Part shown: piece by piece, positions 32,835-40,230 of the stretch
Numbering within the stretch: the stretch's first letter is position 1
Layout of the letters: every line of letters begins with the position of its first letter
NCBI GenBank assembly: GCA_944327625.1
Contig: CALVHL010000001.1
Span: forward strand, 1 to 64,000
DNA from: an uncultured Clostridia bacterium
Lineage (GTDB): Bacteria > Bacillota > Clostridia > Christensenellales > Borkfalkiaceae
Length of the DNA: 64,000 nucleotides
Direction of reading: 5' to 3'
The notes under the pieces: model-generated
Seen by the model: only the letters and a program-made list of their open reading frames with translations
What the model was told of the DNA's origin: nothing
Databases searched by the model: none
Position numbers and translations under genes: made by a program

Positions 32835-32868
32835 AATAAAAATAACCGCTCGGATATTCCTCGGGCGG
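32835..32868 (-). terminator. Cobalamin-riboswitch terminator
   Basis: On the minus strand CCGCCCGAGG and CCGAGCGG form an imperfect stem followed by a T-rich stretch just before the DUF4430 gene. A second hairpin (GCAAGGG/CCCTTGC) lies just upstream and may be its antiterminator partner. Confidence 0.6.
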
Positions 32869-32935
32869 CGCAAAATGGCAAGGGCAGGCTGCACCCTTGC
32901 AAAAGAAAATTCCGCGTCCCCTCGGAATGTTGCAA

Positions 32936-33113
32936 TCTTAAACCCTCTCGGCAGGTCTTCCGGCTTAAAATGCGGCAACTTTTCTCTATGGCGCGTTCTT
33001 CCCGAAATTTTCAGTGAACGCGTCTGTTGCGGCAACGGCAGCGGGGGCTGCGGGGCTATTGGCCCAGACTTCCCTATTGAACGCCCTTATCTTGTCGGGG
33101 CGTACCGAAAAGG
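32936..33113 (-). promoter_or_regulatory. Cobalamin (adenosylcobalamin) riboswitch
   Basis: The minus strand shows the B12-box landmarks: AATAGGGAAG, then CCGCAGCCCCCGCTGCC, later AGCCGGAAGACCTGCC. Length and order fit the class. It lies directly upstream of the DUF4430 lipoprotein and ECF S component. Confidence 0.9.
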
Positions 33114-33130
33114 TCTATTTATTTTTATTG

Positions 33131-33160
33131 AGTATATTATCAATTCGCGCCGCTTGTCAA
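33131..33160 (-). promoter_or_regulatory. Promoter of the B12-riboswitch operon
   Basis: On the minus strand TTGACA, an 18-nt spacer and TATACT, ending 18 nt before the aptamer. Confidence 0.75.
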
Positions 33161-33199
33161 GCGCTTTTGAGGAAATATTTGCCTGCAAAATTTCGACAA

Positions 33200-33233
33200 A
33201 TTGTGAACTAAAATATAAAAAATGGTTGACAAT
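33200..33233. promoter_or_regulatory. BirA-like operator of bioY
   Basis: ATTGTGAAC and GTTGACAAT are inverted half-sites separated by 16 nt, close to the BirA operator (TTGT-x-AAC...GTT-x-ACAA). The right half overlaps the bioY -35 box, so binding would block transcription. Confidence 0.6.
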
Positions 33234-33255
33234 AGGGGCAAATCGGCGATAAAAT
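33226..33255 (+). promoter_or_regulatory. Promoter of bioY (leaderless)
   Basis: TTGACA, an 18-nt spacer and TAAAAT, with 6 nt to the ATG. Confidence 0.7.
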
Positions 33256-33261
33256 TGAGGT

Positions 33262-33864
33262 ATGAACAGAGCAAAGATGATCTCGGCAGACATAGCCGAA
33301 TGTGCGCTTTTCTGTGCGCTGATGATAGCGGGCGCATACATAAGAATACCCTTTCCGCTCGTGCCGCTGACCTTTCAGACGGTATTTGCCACGCTTGCGG
33401 GGCTGCTGCTCGGGTGGAAGAAGGGCATAATTTCAACTGCGGCGTATATGGTGCTCGGGCTTGCGGGACTGCCCGTATTCACTTCGGGCGGAGGAATTGC
33501 CTACGTCGTAATGCCGTCTTTCGGCTTCGTCGTCGGCTTTATCGCCGCGGCGGGGGTGGGGGGAATAATGTGGTCCGCCGAAAAGAAGCTCTGGAAGCTT
33601 ATCGTAATTTCGCTCTCCGCCTGCGCCGCAAACTATGTAATCGGCGGCGTCTTCGTCTGGTGCTGGCTGAATATCAACGGCGGCTATGACATAGCTTCTT
33701 CTATGGTCAGCTGGGTGTTCATCTACATTCCCAAGGATATAATTCTCTGCCTCATTGCGGCTGTAACCGCGTGGAAAGTGCTACCCGCGTTGAAGAAAAT
33801 GCGCTCTGCCCGCGGCGTCAAAAAGTTAAAAGAGCCCGACGGCGAAACCGCAAAGACCGATTGA
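33262..33864 (+). CDS. bioY: Biotin ECF transporter S component BioY
   Basis: 200 residues with six hydrophobic helices. Family signatures are AYIRIPFPLVPLTFQTVFATLAG, LLGWKKGIISTAAYMVLGLAGLPVF, GGGIAYVVMPSFGFVVGF and WVFIYIPKD. It imports biotin, energised by the shared EcfA1A2/EcfT. The message should start at the ATG itself; a GAGGT directly adjoins the ATG, too close to be a normal ribosome-binding site. The BirA-like operator fits repression by biotin. Confidence 0.95.
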   Translation: MNRAKMISADIAECALFCALMIAGAYIRIPFPLVPLTFQTVFATLAGLLLGWKKGIISTAAYMVLGLAGLPVFTSGGGIAYVVMPSFGFVVGFIAAAGVGGIMWSAEKKLWKLIVISLSACAANYVIGGVFVWCWLNINGGYDIASSMVSWVFIYIPKDIILCLIAAVTAWKVLPALKKMRSARGVKKLKEPDGETAKTD

Positions 33865-33880
33865 TTTTAAAGAATTTACA

Positions 33881-33925
33881 GCCGTTGCTAAGCAAAGAAA
33901 TAATTTCTGCAACGGCAGTATTTTT
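33881..33925 (+). terminator. Terminator of bioY
   Basis: GCCGTTGC and GCAACGGC flank a 20-nt loop, followed by AGTATTTTT. Confidence 0.7.
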
Positions 33926-34010
33926 CTGTCGCAGTATAACTTTCGCAGAGCATAATTGCAATTATTTAATAAATCGTTTTAGCGTAAAACAAATTTCTAA
34001 ACTATTTGAA

Positions 34011-34062
34011 AACCTCATTCGTCAGGGCATATTCCCGCCCCGATTGACTGAATGAGGTTTTT
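34011..34062 (+). terminator. Hairpin with T-run enclosing repeat copy G
   Basis: AACCTCATTC and GAATGAGGTT pair and are followed by TTTCTTTT. The loop is a full copy of the dispersed element. No gene lies directly upstream, so a second or backup terminator is possible. Confidence 0.5.
34016..34048 (-). repeat. Dispersed 33-bp palindromic element, copy G
   Basis: On the minus strand TCAATCGGGGCGG, AATATGCC and CTGACGAATG; subtype of copies B and H. It sits in the loop of the hairpin above. Confidence 0.65.
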
Positions 34063-34081
34063 CTTTTGCATATAAAAACTT

Positions 34082-34114
34082 AATTCGTTGCGGCATATTC
34101 CCGCACCAATTATA
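34082..34114 (-). repeat. Dispersed 33-bp palindromic element, copy H
   Basis: On the minus strand AATTGGTGCGG, GAATATGCC and GCAACGAAT; very close to copy B. It is 66 bp from copy G in the same orientation, so G-H mirror the A-B pair. Confidence 0.7.
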
Positions 34115-34178
34115 AATTTACATACTAATTTATTACCTCATATACAAGCCCGAGCTAAAATATAATTCGACTTTCACA

Positions 34179-34216
34179 TTATTCGTATTCCCGTATCTTA
34201 TTCGTATTCCCGTATC
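34179..34216. repeat. Direct repeat of 16 bp
   Basis: ATTCGTATTCCCGTAT occurs twice, separated by 3 nt. Confidence 0.6.
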
Positions 34217-34235
34217 AGCCCGCAATTTCTCCCTC

Positions 34236-34435
34236 GTTTTTCAGCCGATTTTTCTGAATTTCCCGATGAAGCCCTATTTCCTTGACACTTAGTCGTTGCC
34301 TTTTTAATTCCTCGATAAAATATTATTTCCTTAACACTTCTCTGTTGCTTTTTTCCTGATTTCCCTATAAAGTCTTTTCCCTTAACACCTAAATTTTATC
34401 TTTTTCCCTAATTCCCCGATAGAGCAATTCAAAAT
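34236..34435. repeat. Degenerate tandem repeat, about four units of 49-52 bp
   Basis: Units share TTTTTC, ATTTCCCGAT, TTTCC, TTAACACTT and GTTGC blocks in fixed order. The strand is strongly pyrimidine-rich. No gene is seen from 33865 to 34617. Confidence 0.55.
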
Positions 34436-34512
34436 GCCTGCGTTTGCCCCAAATCGGACGAAATTGCCTATATTTCACGCCAAAAACGACGATTTACGAC
34501 ATAAAAATATAC

Positions 34513-34553
34513 AACTCTACTGGCGGTAGAGTGAATATTTTTGCGGTAGAGCG
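34513..34553. promoter_or_regulatory. CTCTACCG-type three-half-site module, upstream of hemolysin III gene
   Basis: CTCTAC-TGG-CGGTAGAG forms one inverted pair (34515-34531), with a third half-site CGGTAGAG at 34544-34551. A matching module lies at 62622-62663. It is probably a regulator's binding site. Confidence 0.5.
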
Positions 34554-34677
34554 GCAAAAATTAAGGGAGAATTTCAAAAAAATATTAGAGAATTGAGTTT
34601 CAGAGGTGTAGGTAGCAATGAGCAAGGCAATCGTATATAATAAAGGCGTAAAGGTTGCAGACAAGGAGGAACAACTG

Positions 34678-35445
34678 ATGACAGGCGAAGAATGTATTAT
34701 GACAAATGAATATATAATCGCATCCGAGGATAGCGAGCGCAACGCTAAGGCGGCAGCCAAAGCCGCGGCAAAGGCGGAAAGACGCGCCCGCAGGCAAGCA
34801 AAGCCCATGCCCGTCTACACCAAGGGTGAGGAGCTGTTCAACGCCATATCCCATATAGTCGGCGGTGCGCTCGGCATAATATTTGCGATAGCGTCCTATA
34901 TCGTCGTTTCGTTCAACCCCACGCCGATGAAGTATGCGGCGGTGACGATATACTCGTTTGCAATGATTACGCTCTACACGATGAGCGCGCTCTACCACTT
35001 TCTCAGGCAGGGCACGGCAAAGCGCGTATTCCGCATATTCGACCATTGCACGATATTCCTGCTCATCGCTGGCTGCTATACGCCGTTCTGCATGATCCCG
35101 CTCTGGGATCTCGCGCTCGGCAAAATTATCTTCGGCATAGAGTGGGGGCTTGCCGTCTTAGGCATAACCTTCAACGCCATAAATATGCACTGGAAGGCCG
35201 TAAAAATACTTAGTCAGGCGAGCTATGTGATAATGGGCTGGCTCGTGGTAATAGCCATTCCCCAGCTCATAGCCAGCGTGCCTGCCGCCTGCCTTATATG
35301 GCTCATCGCGGGCGGCGTAAGCTACACCGTGGGCATAATCTTCTTCGCCTGCGGCAAGAAGGTCAAATATATGCACTGTATCTGGCACGTATTCGTCCTT
35401 CTCGGCAGCGTATTGCAGTTCATAAGCATACTCTGCATTCTCTGA
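34678..35445 (+). CDS. Hemolysin III / PAQR family membrane protein
   Basis: About 255 residues. The N-terminus is charged and Ala/Lys-rich (AKAAAKAAAKAERRARRQAK); seven helices follow. Family motifs are EELFNAISHIVGGALGI, the metal-binding SALYH and IFDHCTIFLLIAGCYTP, and the C-terminal YMHCIWHVFVLLGS with His ligands. Despite the name, the activity in bacteria is unclear. I chose ATG 34678 because AAGGAGG lies exactly 8 nt upstream; ATG 34618 is a longer alternative. The CTCTACCG module lies upstream. Confidence 0.9.
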   Translation: MTGEECIMTNEYIIASEDSERNAKAAAKAAAKAERRARRQAKPMPVYTKGEELFNAISHIVGGALGIIFAIASYIVVSFNPTPMKYAAVTIYSFAMITLYTMSALYHFLRQGTAKRVFRIFDHCTIFLLIAGCYTPFCMIPLWDLALGKIIFGIEWGLAVLGITFNAINMHWKAVKILSQASYVIMGWLVVIAIPQLIASVPAACLIWLIAGGVSYTVGIIFFACGKKVKYMHCIWHVFVLLGSVLQFISILCIL

Positions 35446-35463
35446 TTTAAAAATTACGCATAA

Positions 35464-35503
35464 AATCCCCGACGCTTACAGACAATAATAGCGCTCGGGG
35501 ATT
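35464..35503 (+). terminator. Hairpin whose 3' arm contains the spoVAD ribosome-binding site
   Basis: AATCCCCGA and TCGGGGATT pair around a 22-nt loop, then a run of seven T. GGGG in the 3' arm is 8 nt from the spoVAD ATG and is its only Shine-Dalgarno candidate. Confidence 0.65.
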
Positions 35504-35508
35504 TTTTT

Positions 35509-36516
35509 ATGAGAAATTGCAATCATCGCGGACATACAATATTTTTCGGCAACCGCCCGAAGATAATAGCGTCGGCTACCGTCGCGGGGCCGAAGGAGTG
35601 CGCGGGCATAGTCGGTCAATACGTCGACCGCCCGATTTCGGACGATATGTTCGGCGAGGACACCTTTGAAAAGGCAGAGTGCAAAATGCTCTCGGTCGCC
35701 ATAGATCAGGCAATACGCAACGCCGCGCTCGAAAGAAAGCAGATAGACGTTCTGTTTTCGGGAGACCTATTAAACCAGATTATTTCCGCGTCGTTTGCCG
35801 CGCGTGACTTCGATATACCCTTTCTCGGCGTATATTCTGCCTGCTCTACTATGTCGGAGAGTATACTTCTTGCCGCTTCAATGGTAAATGCGGGCTATGC
35901 CGTCCGCGCAGTCGCCGCGACGGGCAGTCATTTCGCCAGCGCAGAGCGGCAGTACAGATATCCCCTTGAACAGGGCACAACCCGTCCGCCACAATCGCAG
36001 TGGACGGTCACGGGCGCGGGCGGGTGCGTTATTTCCTCCGAGGGAGAGGGGATTGCCATCGTCAGCGGTACTATGGGCAAGGTCGTCGACTTCGGCGTGA
36101 CCGACGTCAACAATATGGGCGCGGCAATGGCGCCCGCCTGCGCGGATACGCTCATAAGGCATTTCCGCGACACCGACACACAGCCCGAGGACTATGATCT
36201 TATTGTTTCGGGCGACCTCGGCGCGCTCGGCTCGCGCATACTCAAAGATCTGACGTGGGAGAAGGGGTTTGACGTTTCGTCAAATCACGTCGACTGCGGC
36301 GAGATAATCTATAAGGTAATCGAGGACGAATTTCAGGGCGGAAGCGGCGCGGGCTGCTCGGCGGTGGTGTTCAATTCGTATATAATGTCAAAGCTAATTT
36401 CGGGGCAGTTCAGACGGGTATTATTTGCCGCGACGGGCGCGCTTCTTTCGACCGTTTCTTCGGGGCAGGGAGAGTCCATTCCCTGCATATCCCACGCCGT
36501 CGAGCTCGTCCGCTGA
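35509..36516 (+). CDS. spoVAD: Stage V sporulation protein AD
   Basis: 335 residues, a thiolase-like fold (GVYSACSTMSESILLA, GGSGAGCSAVVFNS) that binds dipicolinic acid and is needed for its uptake into the forespore and release in germination. The family start TIFFGNRPKIIASATVAGPKE and the middle DDMFGEDTFEKAECKML match. It is followed by spoVAEb and yunB. spoVAC, usually directly upstream, is absent; hemolysin III takes that position. Confidence 0.96.
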   Translation: MRNCNHRGHTIFFGNRPKIIASATVAGPKECAGIVGQYVDRPISDDMFGEDTFEKAECKMLSVAIDQAIRNAALERKQIDVLFSGDLLNQIISASFAARDFDIPFLGVYSACSTMSESILLAASMVNAGYAVRAVAATGSHFASAERQYRYPLEQGTTRPPQSQWTVTGAGGCVISSEGEGIAIVSGTMGKVVDFGVTDVNNMGAAMAPACADTLIRHFRDTDTQPEDYDLIVSGDLGALGSRILKDLTWEKGFDVSSNHVDCGEIIYKVIEDEFQGGSGAGCSAVVFNSYIMSKLISGQFRRVLFAATGALLSTVSSGQGESIPCISHAVELVR

Positions 36517-36520
36517 AATA

Positions 36521-36553
36521 CGTTCGTTAAGGCATAGTATGGGGGTAATTGTA
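36521..36553 (-). repeat. Dispersed 33-bp palindromic element, copy E
   Basis: On the minus strand ACAATTACCCCC, ATACTATGCC and TTAACGAACG; closest to copy A. It fills the spoVAD-spoVAEb gap and supplies GGGGG 7 nt before the spoVAEb ATG; its last base is the A of that ATG. Confidence 0.75.
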
Positions 36554-36936
36554 TGTCAGAGGCTGTAATTTCAATAGTTCTAATGTATATAAAGGCGTTC
36601 GCCGTCGGCGGTACTATCTGCCTTATCGCACAGGTAATCATCAACTTCACGTCGATAACGGCGGGCAAAATACTTGTCTACTTTATGCTCGCGGGCGTAG
36701 TGCTCACCGCGCTCGGGCTCTATCAGCCGCTCGTCGACTTTGCGGGGGCGGGCGCGACCGTGCCCATTTCGGGCTTCGGGTACCTGCTTGCCAACGGTGC
36801 GATCAAGGGTGCGGAGAGGGGGCTGTATTACGCCGTCACGGGCTCGCTTGCGGCGGCAAGCGCGGGCATAACCGCCGCCGTCGTGTTCTCGTTCCTCATG
36901 GCGGTCATTTTCAGGGCGCACTCCAAGCGCAACTGA
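36553..36936 (+). CDS. spoVAE: Stage V sporulation protein AE (SpoVAEb)
   Basis: A 127-residue membrane protein with family signatures KAFAVGGTICLIAQV, TAGKILVYFMLAGVVLTALGLYQPL, FAGAGATVPISGFG and LLANGAIKGA. Part of the SpoVA channel for dipicolinic acid. Its ribosome-binding site comes from repeat copy E. Probably co-transcribed with spoVAD in the forespore. Confidence 0.95.
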   Translation: MSEAVISIVLMYIKAFAVGGTICLIAQVIINFTSITAGKILVYFMLAGVVLTALGLYQPLVDFAGAGATVPISGFGYLLANGAIKGAERGLYYAVTGSLAAASAGITAAVVFSFLMAVIFRAHSKRN

Positions 36937-36965
36937 GCATAAACCAAGGCGCGCGGTCATAATAT
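36937..36965 (+). promoter_or_regulatory. Possible sporulation-sigma (SigE-like) promoter of yunB
   Basis: GCATAAA, a 14-nt spacer and CATAATAT resemble the mother-cell SigE consensus, with two mismatches in the -10. The -10 ends 5 nt before the ATG. Confidence 0.35.
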
Positions 36966-36970
36966 TATGT

Positions 36971-37630
36971 ATGAAAGTGCGCAGAAAACATAAAAGATTA
37001 AAGATAATTCTCGCTGCGGCGGGCATTCTTATAATTGCCGTATTGCTCTTTCTGCAACGCAACGTCACGAATATAATCATTTCGATAAGCGAAGCGACTA
37101 TCCGCTCGGTGACTACCGTCGCGGTCAACGACGCAATTTACTATACGCTCAACGACAATCTGCGGTATGAAGATCTCATAACTCTCAAATACGACGCCGA
37201 CGGCAATATCTCGACGATAACGACCGACAGCTTGAAGATAAACCGAATAGCGAGGGATACGGCATATCTCTCGCAGGAAAATCTGACGAGAATGAGCGCC
37301 GAGGGCATAGAAGTGCCGCTCGGCGCGTTTACGGGCATAGAGGCGCTTGCGGGCTTCGGCGCAAAGGTCAACATTAAGATTATCCCCATTTCCAACGTCG
37401 AATGTCGCTTCGTCTCGAAGTTCGAGGAGGCGGGGATAAACCAGACCAAACACTCGCTGTACCTCGAAATAGTCTCCGATATATCGATTATTATGCCGGA
37501 GCGCACTTCCAACCTCGCCTCGACAATAGAGGTACTGATATGCGAGAGCATTATAAACGGCAAAATTCCCGACGCGTACCTGCAAGCTACCGTCGCGGGC
37601 AGCGGCGGAACGCTCGTTCCCAAGGAATAG
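36971..37630 (+). CDS. yunB: Sporulation protein YunB
   Basis: 219 residues. One N-terminal membrane helix (IILAAAGILIIAVLLFL) is followed by an extracytoplasmic domain with the YunB pattern: VPLGAFTGIEALAGFGAKVNI, KIIPISNVECRFVSKFEEAGINQTKHSLYLE and ICESIINGKIPDAY. In Bacillus it is a SigE-controlled gene needed for full spore maturation. No Shine-Dalgarno is visible. Confidence 0.92.
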   Translation: MKVRRKHKRLKIILAAAGILIIAVLLFLQRNVTNIIISISEATIRSVTTVAVNDAIYYTLNDNLRYEDLITLKYDADGNISTITTDSLKINRIARDTAYLSQENLTRMSAEGIEVPLGAFTGIEALAGFGAKVNIKIIPISNVECRFVSKFEEAGINQTKHSLYLEIVSDISIIMPERTSNLASTIEVLICESIINGKIPDAYLQATVAGSGGTLVPKE

Positions 37631-37702
37631 AACGCACCAGCCGATAAGCAGTCGATAAGCCGCCGAGCAAGCCTTTGGGTAAGCCAAGTCAGATACCCCG
37701 CA

Positions 37703-37741
37703 TAAAAATTTAGCCCCGCGCAGTTCTCTGCGCGGGGCTAA
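37703..37741 (-). terminator. Terminator of pheT
   Basis: TTAGCCCCGCGCAG and its complement form a 14-bp stem with a 4-nt loop, then ATTTTTA on the minus strand. Confidence 0.85.
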
Positions 37742-37746
37742 GTCAA

Positions 37747-40158
37747 TTATCTGAGGTCTATGTCGAGGTCGCGTTTTAAGGTTTTAAGTATCTTCTTGAC
37801 GAGCGAGTCCGTCTTTTCGGGCGTTATCGCCTCATCGTCGGGCGTGAACGTCACGGTGAACGCCATGCTCTTTTTGCCCTCGCCGATCTGGTTGCCCACA
37901 TAGATGTCGAAAAGTTTTACGTCCGTCACGTACTTGCAGGCGGAATAAATCGCCTTTTCAATCCGCCCGCAGGTTATGTCCATACCCGAAACGAGCGCAA
38001 GGTCGCGGCTGACCTCGGGGAACTTGGGCAGCGGGCGGTACCTGAACGGCTTTGCGTGCGAGACCATCTTTGCATAGTCAATCTCGGCAATAAACGCCTT
38101 TTTCTCCATCGCAAGGCTCTCCGCAATTGCGGGATCGAGGCGGCCGACATAGCCGATAACCTCGCCTTCGCAGCTTATTTCCGCCGTAATTCCGGGGTGC
38201 AGGAAGCTCTTTTCGGCGGGCGCATAGTCGAACTTGGTGTTGAGGAAGTCCGCAACGTCCTCGATAATTCCCTTAATGTCGTAGAAAGTGCCGTTGCCGA
38301 ACGTACCTATGCACAGCGTGGGCAGTTCGTCGGGGAAATCGCTGAGCGGAAGCGAGCGGGGAATGTACCTGTTGGCAATCTCAAACAGCTTGCCCTCGGT
38401 GTTGCCCTTTCTTAGGTTTCTGACAATCGTATTGACCATGGACGGGGCGAGCGTCGTGCGCATTACCGAAAGGTCCTCGCCGATGGGGTTGAGTATCTTT
38501 ATGAATTTTCTCTCCTCCGCGTCCTCGGGTATGCGCAGCATATCGAGGTCCTTTTCGGAATAGAAGGAGTAGGTGGAGATCTCATAGAGACCGTCGGCTA
38601 CAAGCCTGTCTTTGAGCGAATTTTCAAGCTTCTGGCTCTCGGTATAGCCGCCGTTGGTCACCCTTGCGGAGGTGAGGAACGTGCCGTTGACGTGCTCGTA
38701 GCCGTATTCCCTTATCAGCTCCTCGGCGATGTCGGGATAGCTGTCGATGTCCTCGCGGTAGGGGGGAACGAGAAGTTTGAGTTTGTCGCCTTTAAGCTCC
38801 GCGCCGAAGTTGAGCCTTTTAAGTATTGCAACGGCAGTCTCGGCGGGAATGTCTATGCCGAGCAGGGCGCAGATTTTTTTGAGGCTTACGGTCATCTCCT
38901 TGCTGCCGTCGTGCGAATATTCGGTTTTGACGTCGACGTGCACGTCGGTGATAGTGCCGCAATCGAGCTCCTCGATGAGGTGCAGAGCCCTCGACATTGC
39001 GCGTTCGGTGGTGTATTCGTTAACGCCCTTTTCAAAGAGCGCGGACGAGTCGGAGTGCTGTCCGAGCGAGCGCGCCGTCTTTCTGACGCTGTCCCTTGCA
39101 AACTTAGCCGCTTCAAACAGCAGTTCGCGGGTATTGTCGGTAATTTCGCTGTTCTCGCCGCCCATAATTCCCGCAAGCGCGCAGGGCTTGTCGCCGTCGC
39201 AGATTACGAGGTTATCGCTGCTGAGCTTAAAGCTCTTGCTGTCGAGCGTGACGATTTCCTCGCCGTCGCGGGCGCGGCGCACGACTATTTCCCTGCCTGC
39301 AAGCATTCCGCAGTCGAATGCGTGCATGGGCTGACCGAGTTCAAGCAATATGAAATTTGTGATGTCGACGAGGTTATTTATCGAGCGCAGTCCGCAAAGA
39401 GACAGGCGCTTTTTCATCCACATGGGGGAGGGCGCAATCTTTACGTCCTTTACATAGTGCGCGATGTACCTCGGGCAGAGTTCGGGCGCAAGCACTTCAA
39501 CTTTAACGGGCTCGCCCGAAACCTTGGGGGTGAATGAATAGTCGGGCTCTTTCAGGGGCTTGCCGAGTATTGCGGCAACCTCTCTCGCCATGCCGAGTAT
39601 GCTCTGGCAGTCGGGGCGGTTGGCGGTCAGCCCGATGTCGAAGATATAGTCGTCAAGCCCGACGAGCGGCTTTATGTCCGCGCCGTTTTCAAACGACGAG
39701 GGGAGGAGCAGCAGCCCGCAATAGTCGCCGCCCTCGAACATATCGCCGTTGACGCCTATTTCCACGCCAGAGCAGAGCATACCGTTGGACTCTATGCCCC
39801 TCAGTTTGCCCTTTTTGATAGTCATGACGCCTTCGATAGTGACGTGGTCTTTCGCCGTGGCGTAGACGGTTGCGCCGGGCAGGGCGACGGGCGCTTTAAT
39901 GCCATTTGCGACGTTGTCCGCGCCGCAGCATATCTGCATTACTCCGTATTTGCCGCAGTCCACCTGACATACGTGTAGGTGAGTGCCTTCGACGGGCTGA
40001 CAGTCGACAACTTCGCCGACGACGACGCCGGAAATGTCCTTGCCGATGTCAATAAGTTCTTCAACTTCAAATCCGCAGCCGAAAAGTTTTTTCTGTAACT
40101 CCTCGGCGGAGATGTCTATATCAACATAATCTTTTAACCAACTTAAAGGTGCTTTCAT
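37747..40158 (-). CDS. pheT: Phenylalanine--tRNA ligase beta subunit
   Basis: 803 residues with all domains: the start MKAPLSWLKDYVDIDI, tRNA-binding B1 fold (GVVVGEVV...HVCQVDCG), B3/B4 editing domain (PMHAFDCGML), B5, the catalytic-like core (PSMVNTIVRNLRKGNT) and the C-terminal anticodon-binding RRM (PKFPEVSRDLALV). ATG 40158 with GGAG upstream replaces a longer frame. Downstream of pheS in one T-box-controlled unit, with a 72-nt gap holding a small hairpin. Confidence 0.97.
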   Translation of the reverse strand: MKAPLSWLKDYVDIDISAEELQKKLFGCGFEVEELIDIGKDISGVVVGEVVDCQPVEGTHLHVCQVDCGKYGVMQICCGADNVANGIKAPVALPGATVYATAKDHVTIEGVMTIKKGKLRGIESNGMLCSGVEIGVNGDMFEGGDYCGLLLLPSSFENGADIKPLVGLDDYIFDIGLTANRPDCQSILGMAREVAAILGKPLKEPDYSFTPKVSGEPVKVEVLAPELCPRYIAHYVKDVKIAPSPMWMKKRLSLCGLRSINNLVDITNFILLELGQPMHAFDCGMLAGREIVVRRARDGEEIVTLDSKSFKLSSDNLVICDGDKPCALAGIMGGENSEITDNTRELLFEAAKFARDSVRKTARSLGQHSDSSALFEKGVNEYTTERAMSRALHLIEELDCGTITDVHVDVKTEYSHDGSKEMTVSLKKICALLGIDIPAETAVAILKRLNFGAELKGDKLKLLVPPYREDIDSYPDIAEELIREYGYEHVNGTFLTSARVTNGGYTESQKLENSLKDRLVADGLYEISTYSFYSEKDLDMLRIPEDAEERKFIKILNPIGEDLSVMRTTLAPSMVNTIVRNLRKGNTEGKLFEIANRYIPRSLPLSDFPDELPTLCIGTFGNGTFYDIKGIIEDVADFLNTKFDYAPAEKSFLHPGITAEISCEGEVIGYVGRLDPAIAESLAMEKKAFIAEIDYAKMVSHAKPFRYRPLPKFPEVSRDLALVSGMDITCGRIEKAIYSACKYVTDVKLFDIYVGNQIGEGKKSMAFTVTFTPDDEAITPEKTDSLVKKILKTLKRDLDIDLR

Positions 40159-40190
40159 TGTAAAACTCCATAACACTTTGTTTTTCGATG

Positions 40191-40219
40191 AATTTGTCGC
40201 TTGGTGACAGCGACAAAAT
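40191..40219 (-). other. Hairpin between pheS and pheT
   Basis: On the minus strand TTTGTCGC and GCGACAAA pair around a short loop; there is no T-run, so it may be a processing or stability element. Confidence 0.4.
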
Positions 40220-40230
40220 TACGAAACCTG

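Noticed and set aside
34236-34435. CRISPR array
   Set aside because: Units are contiguous, diverged and without unique spacers, and no cas gene is near.
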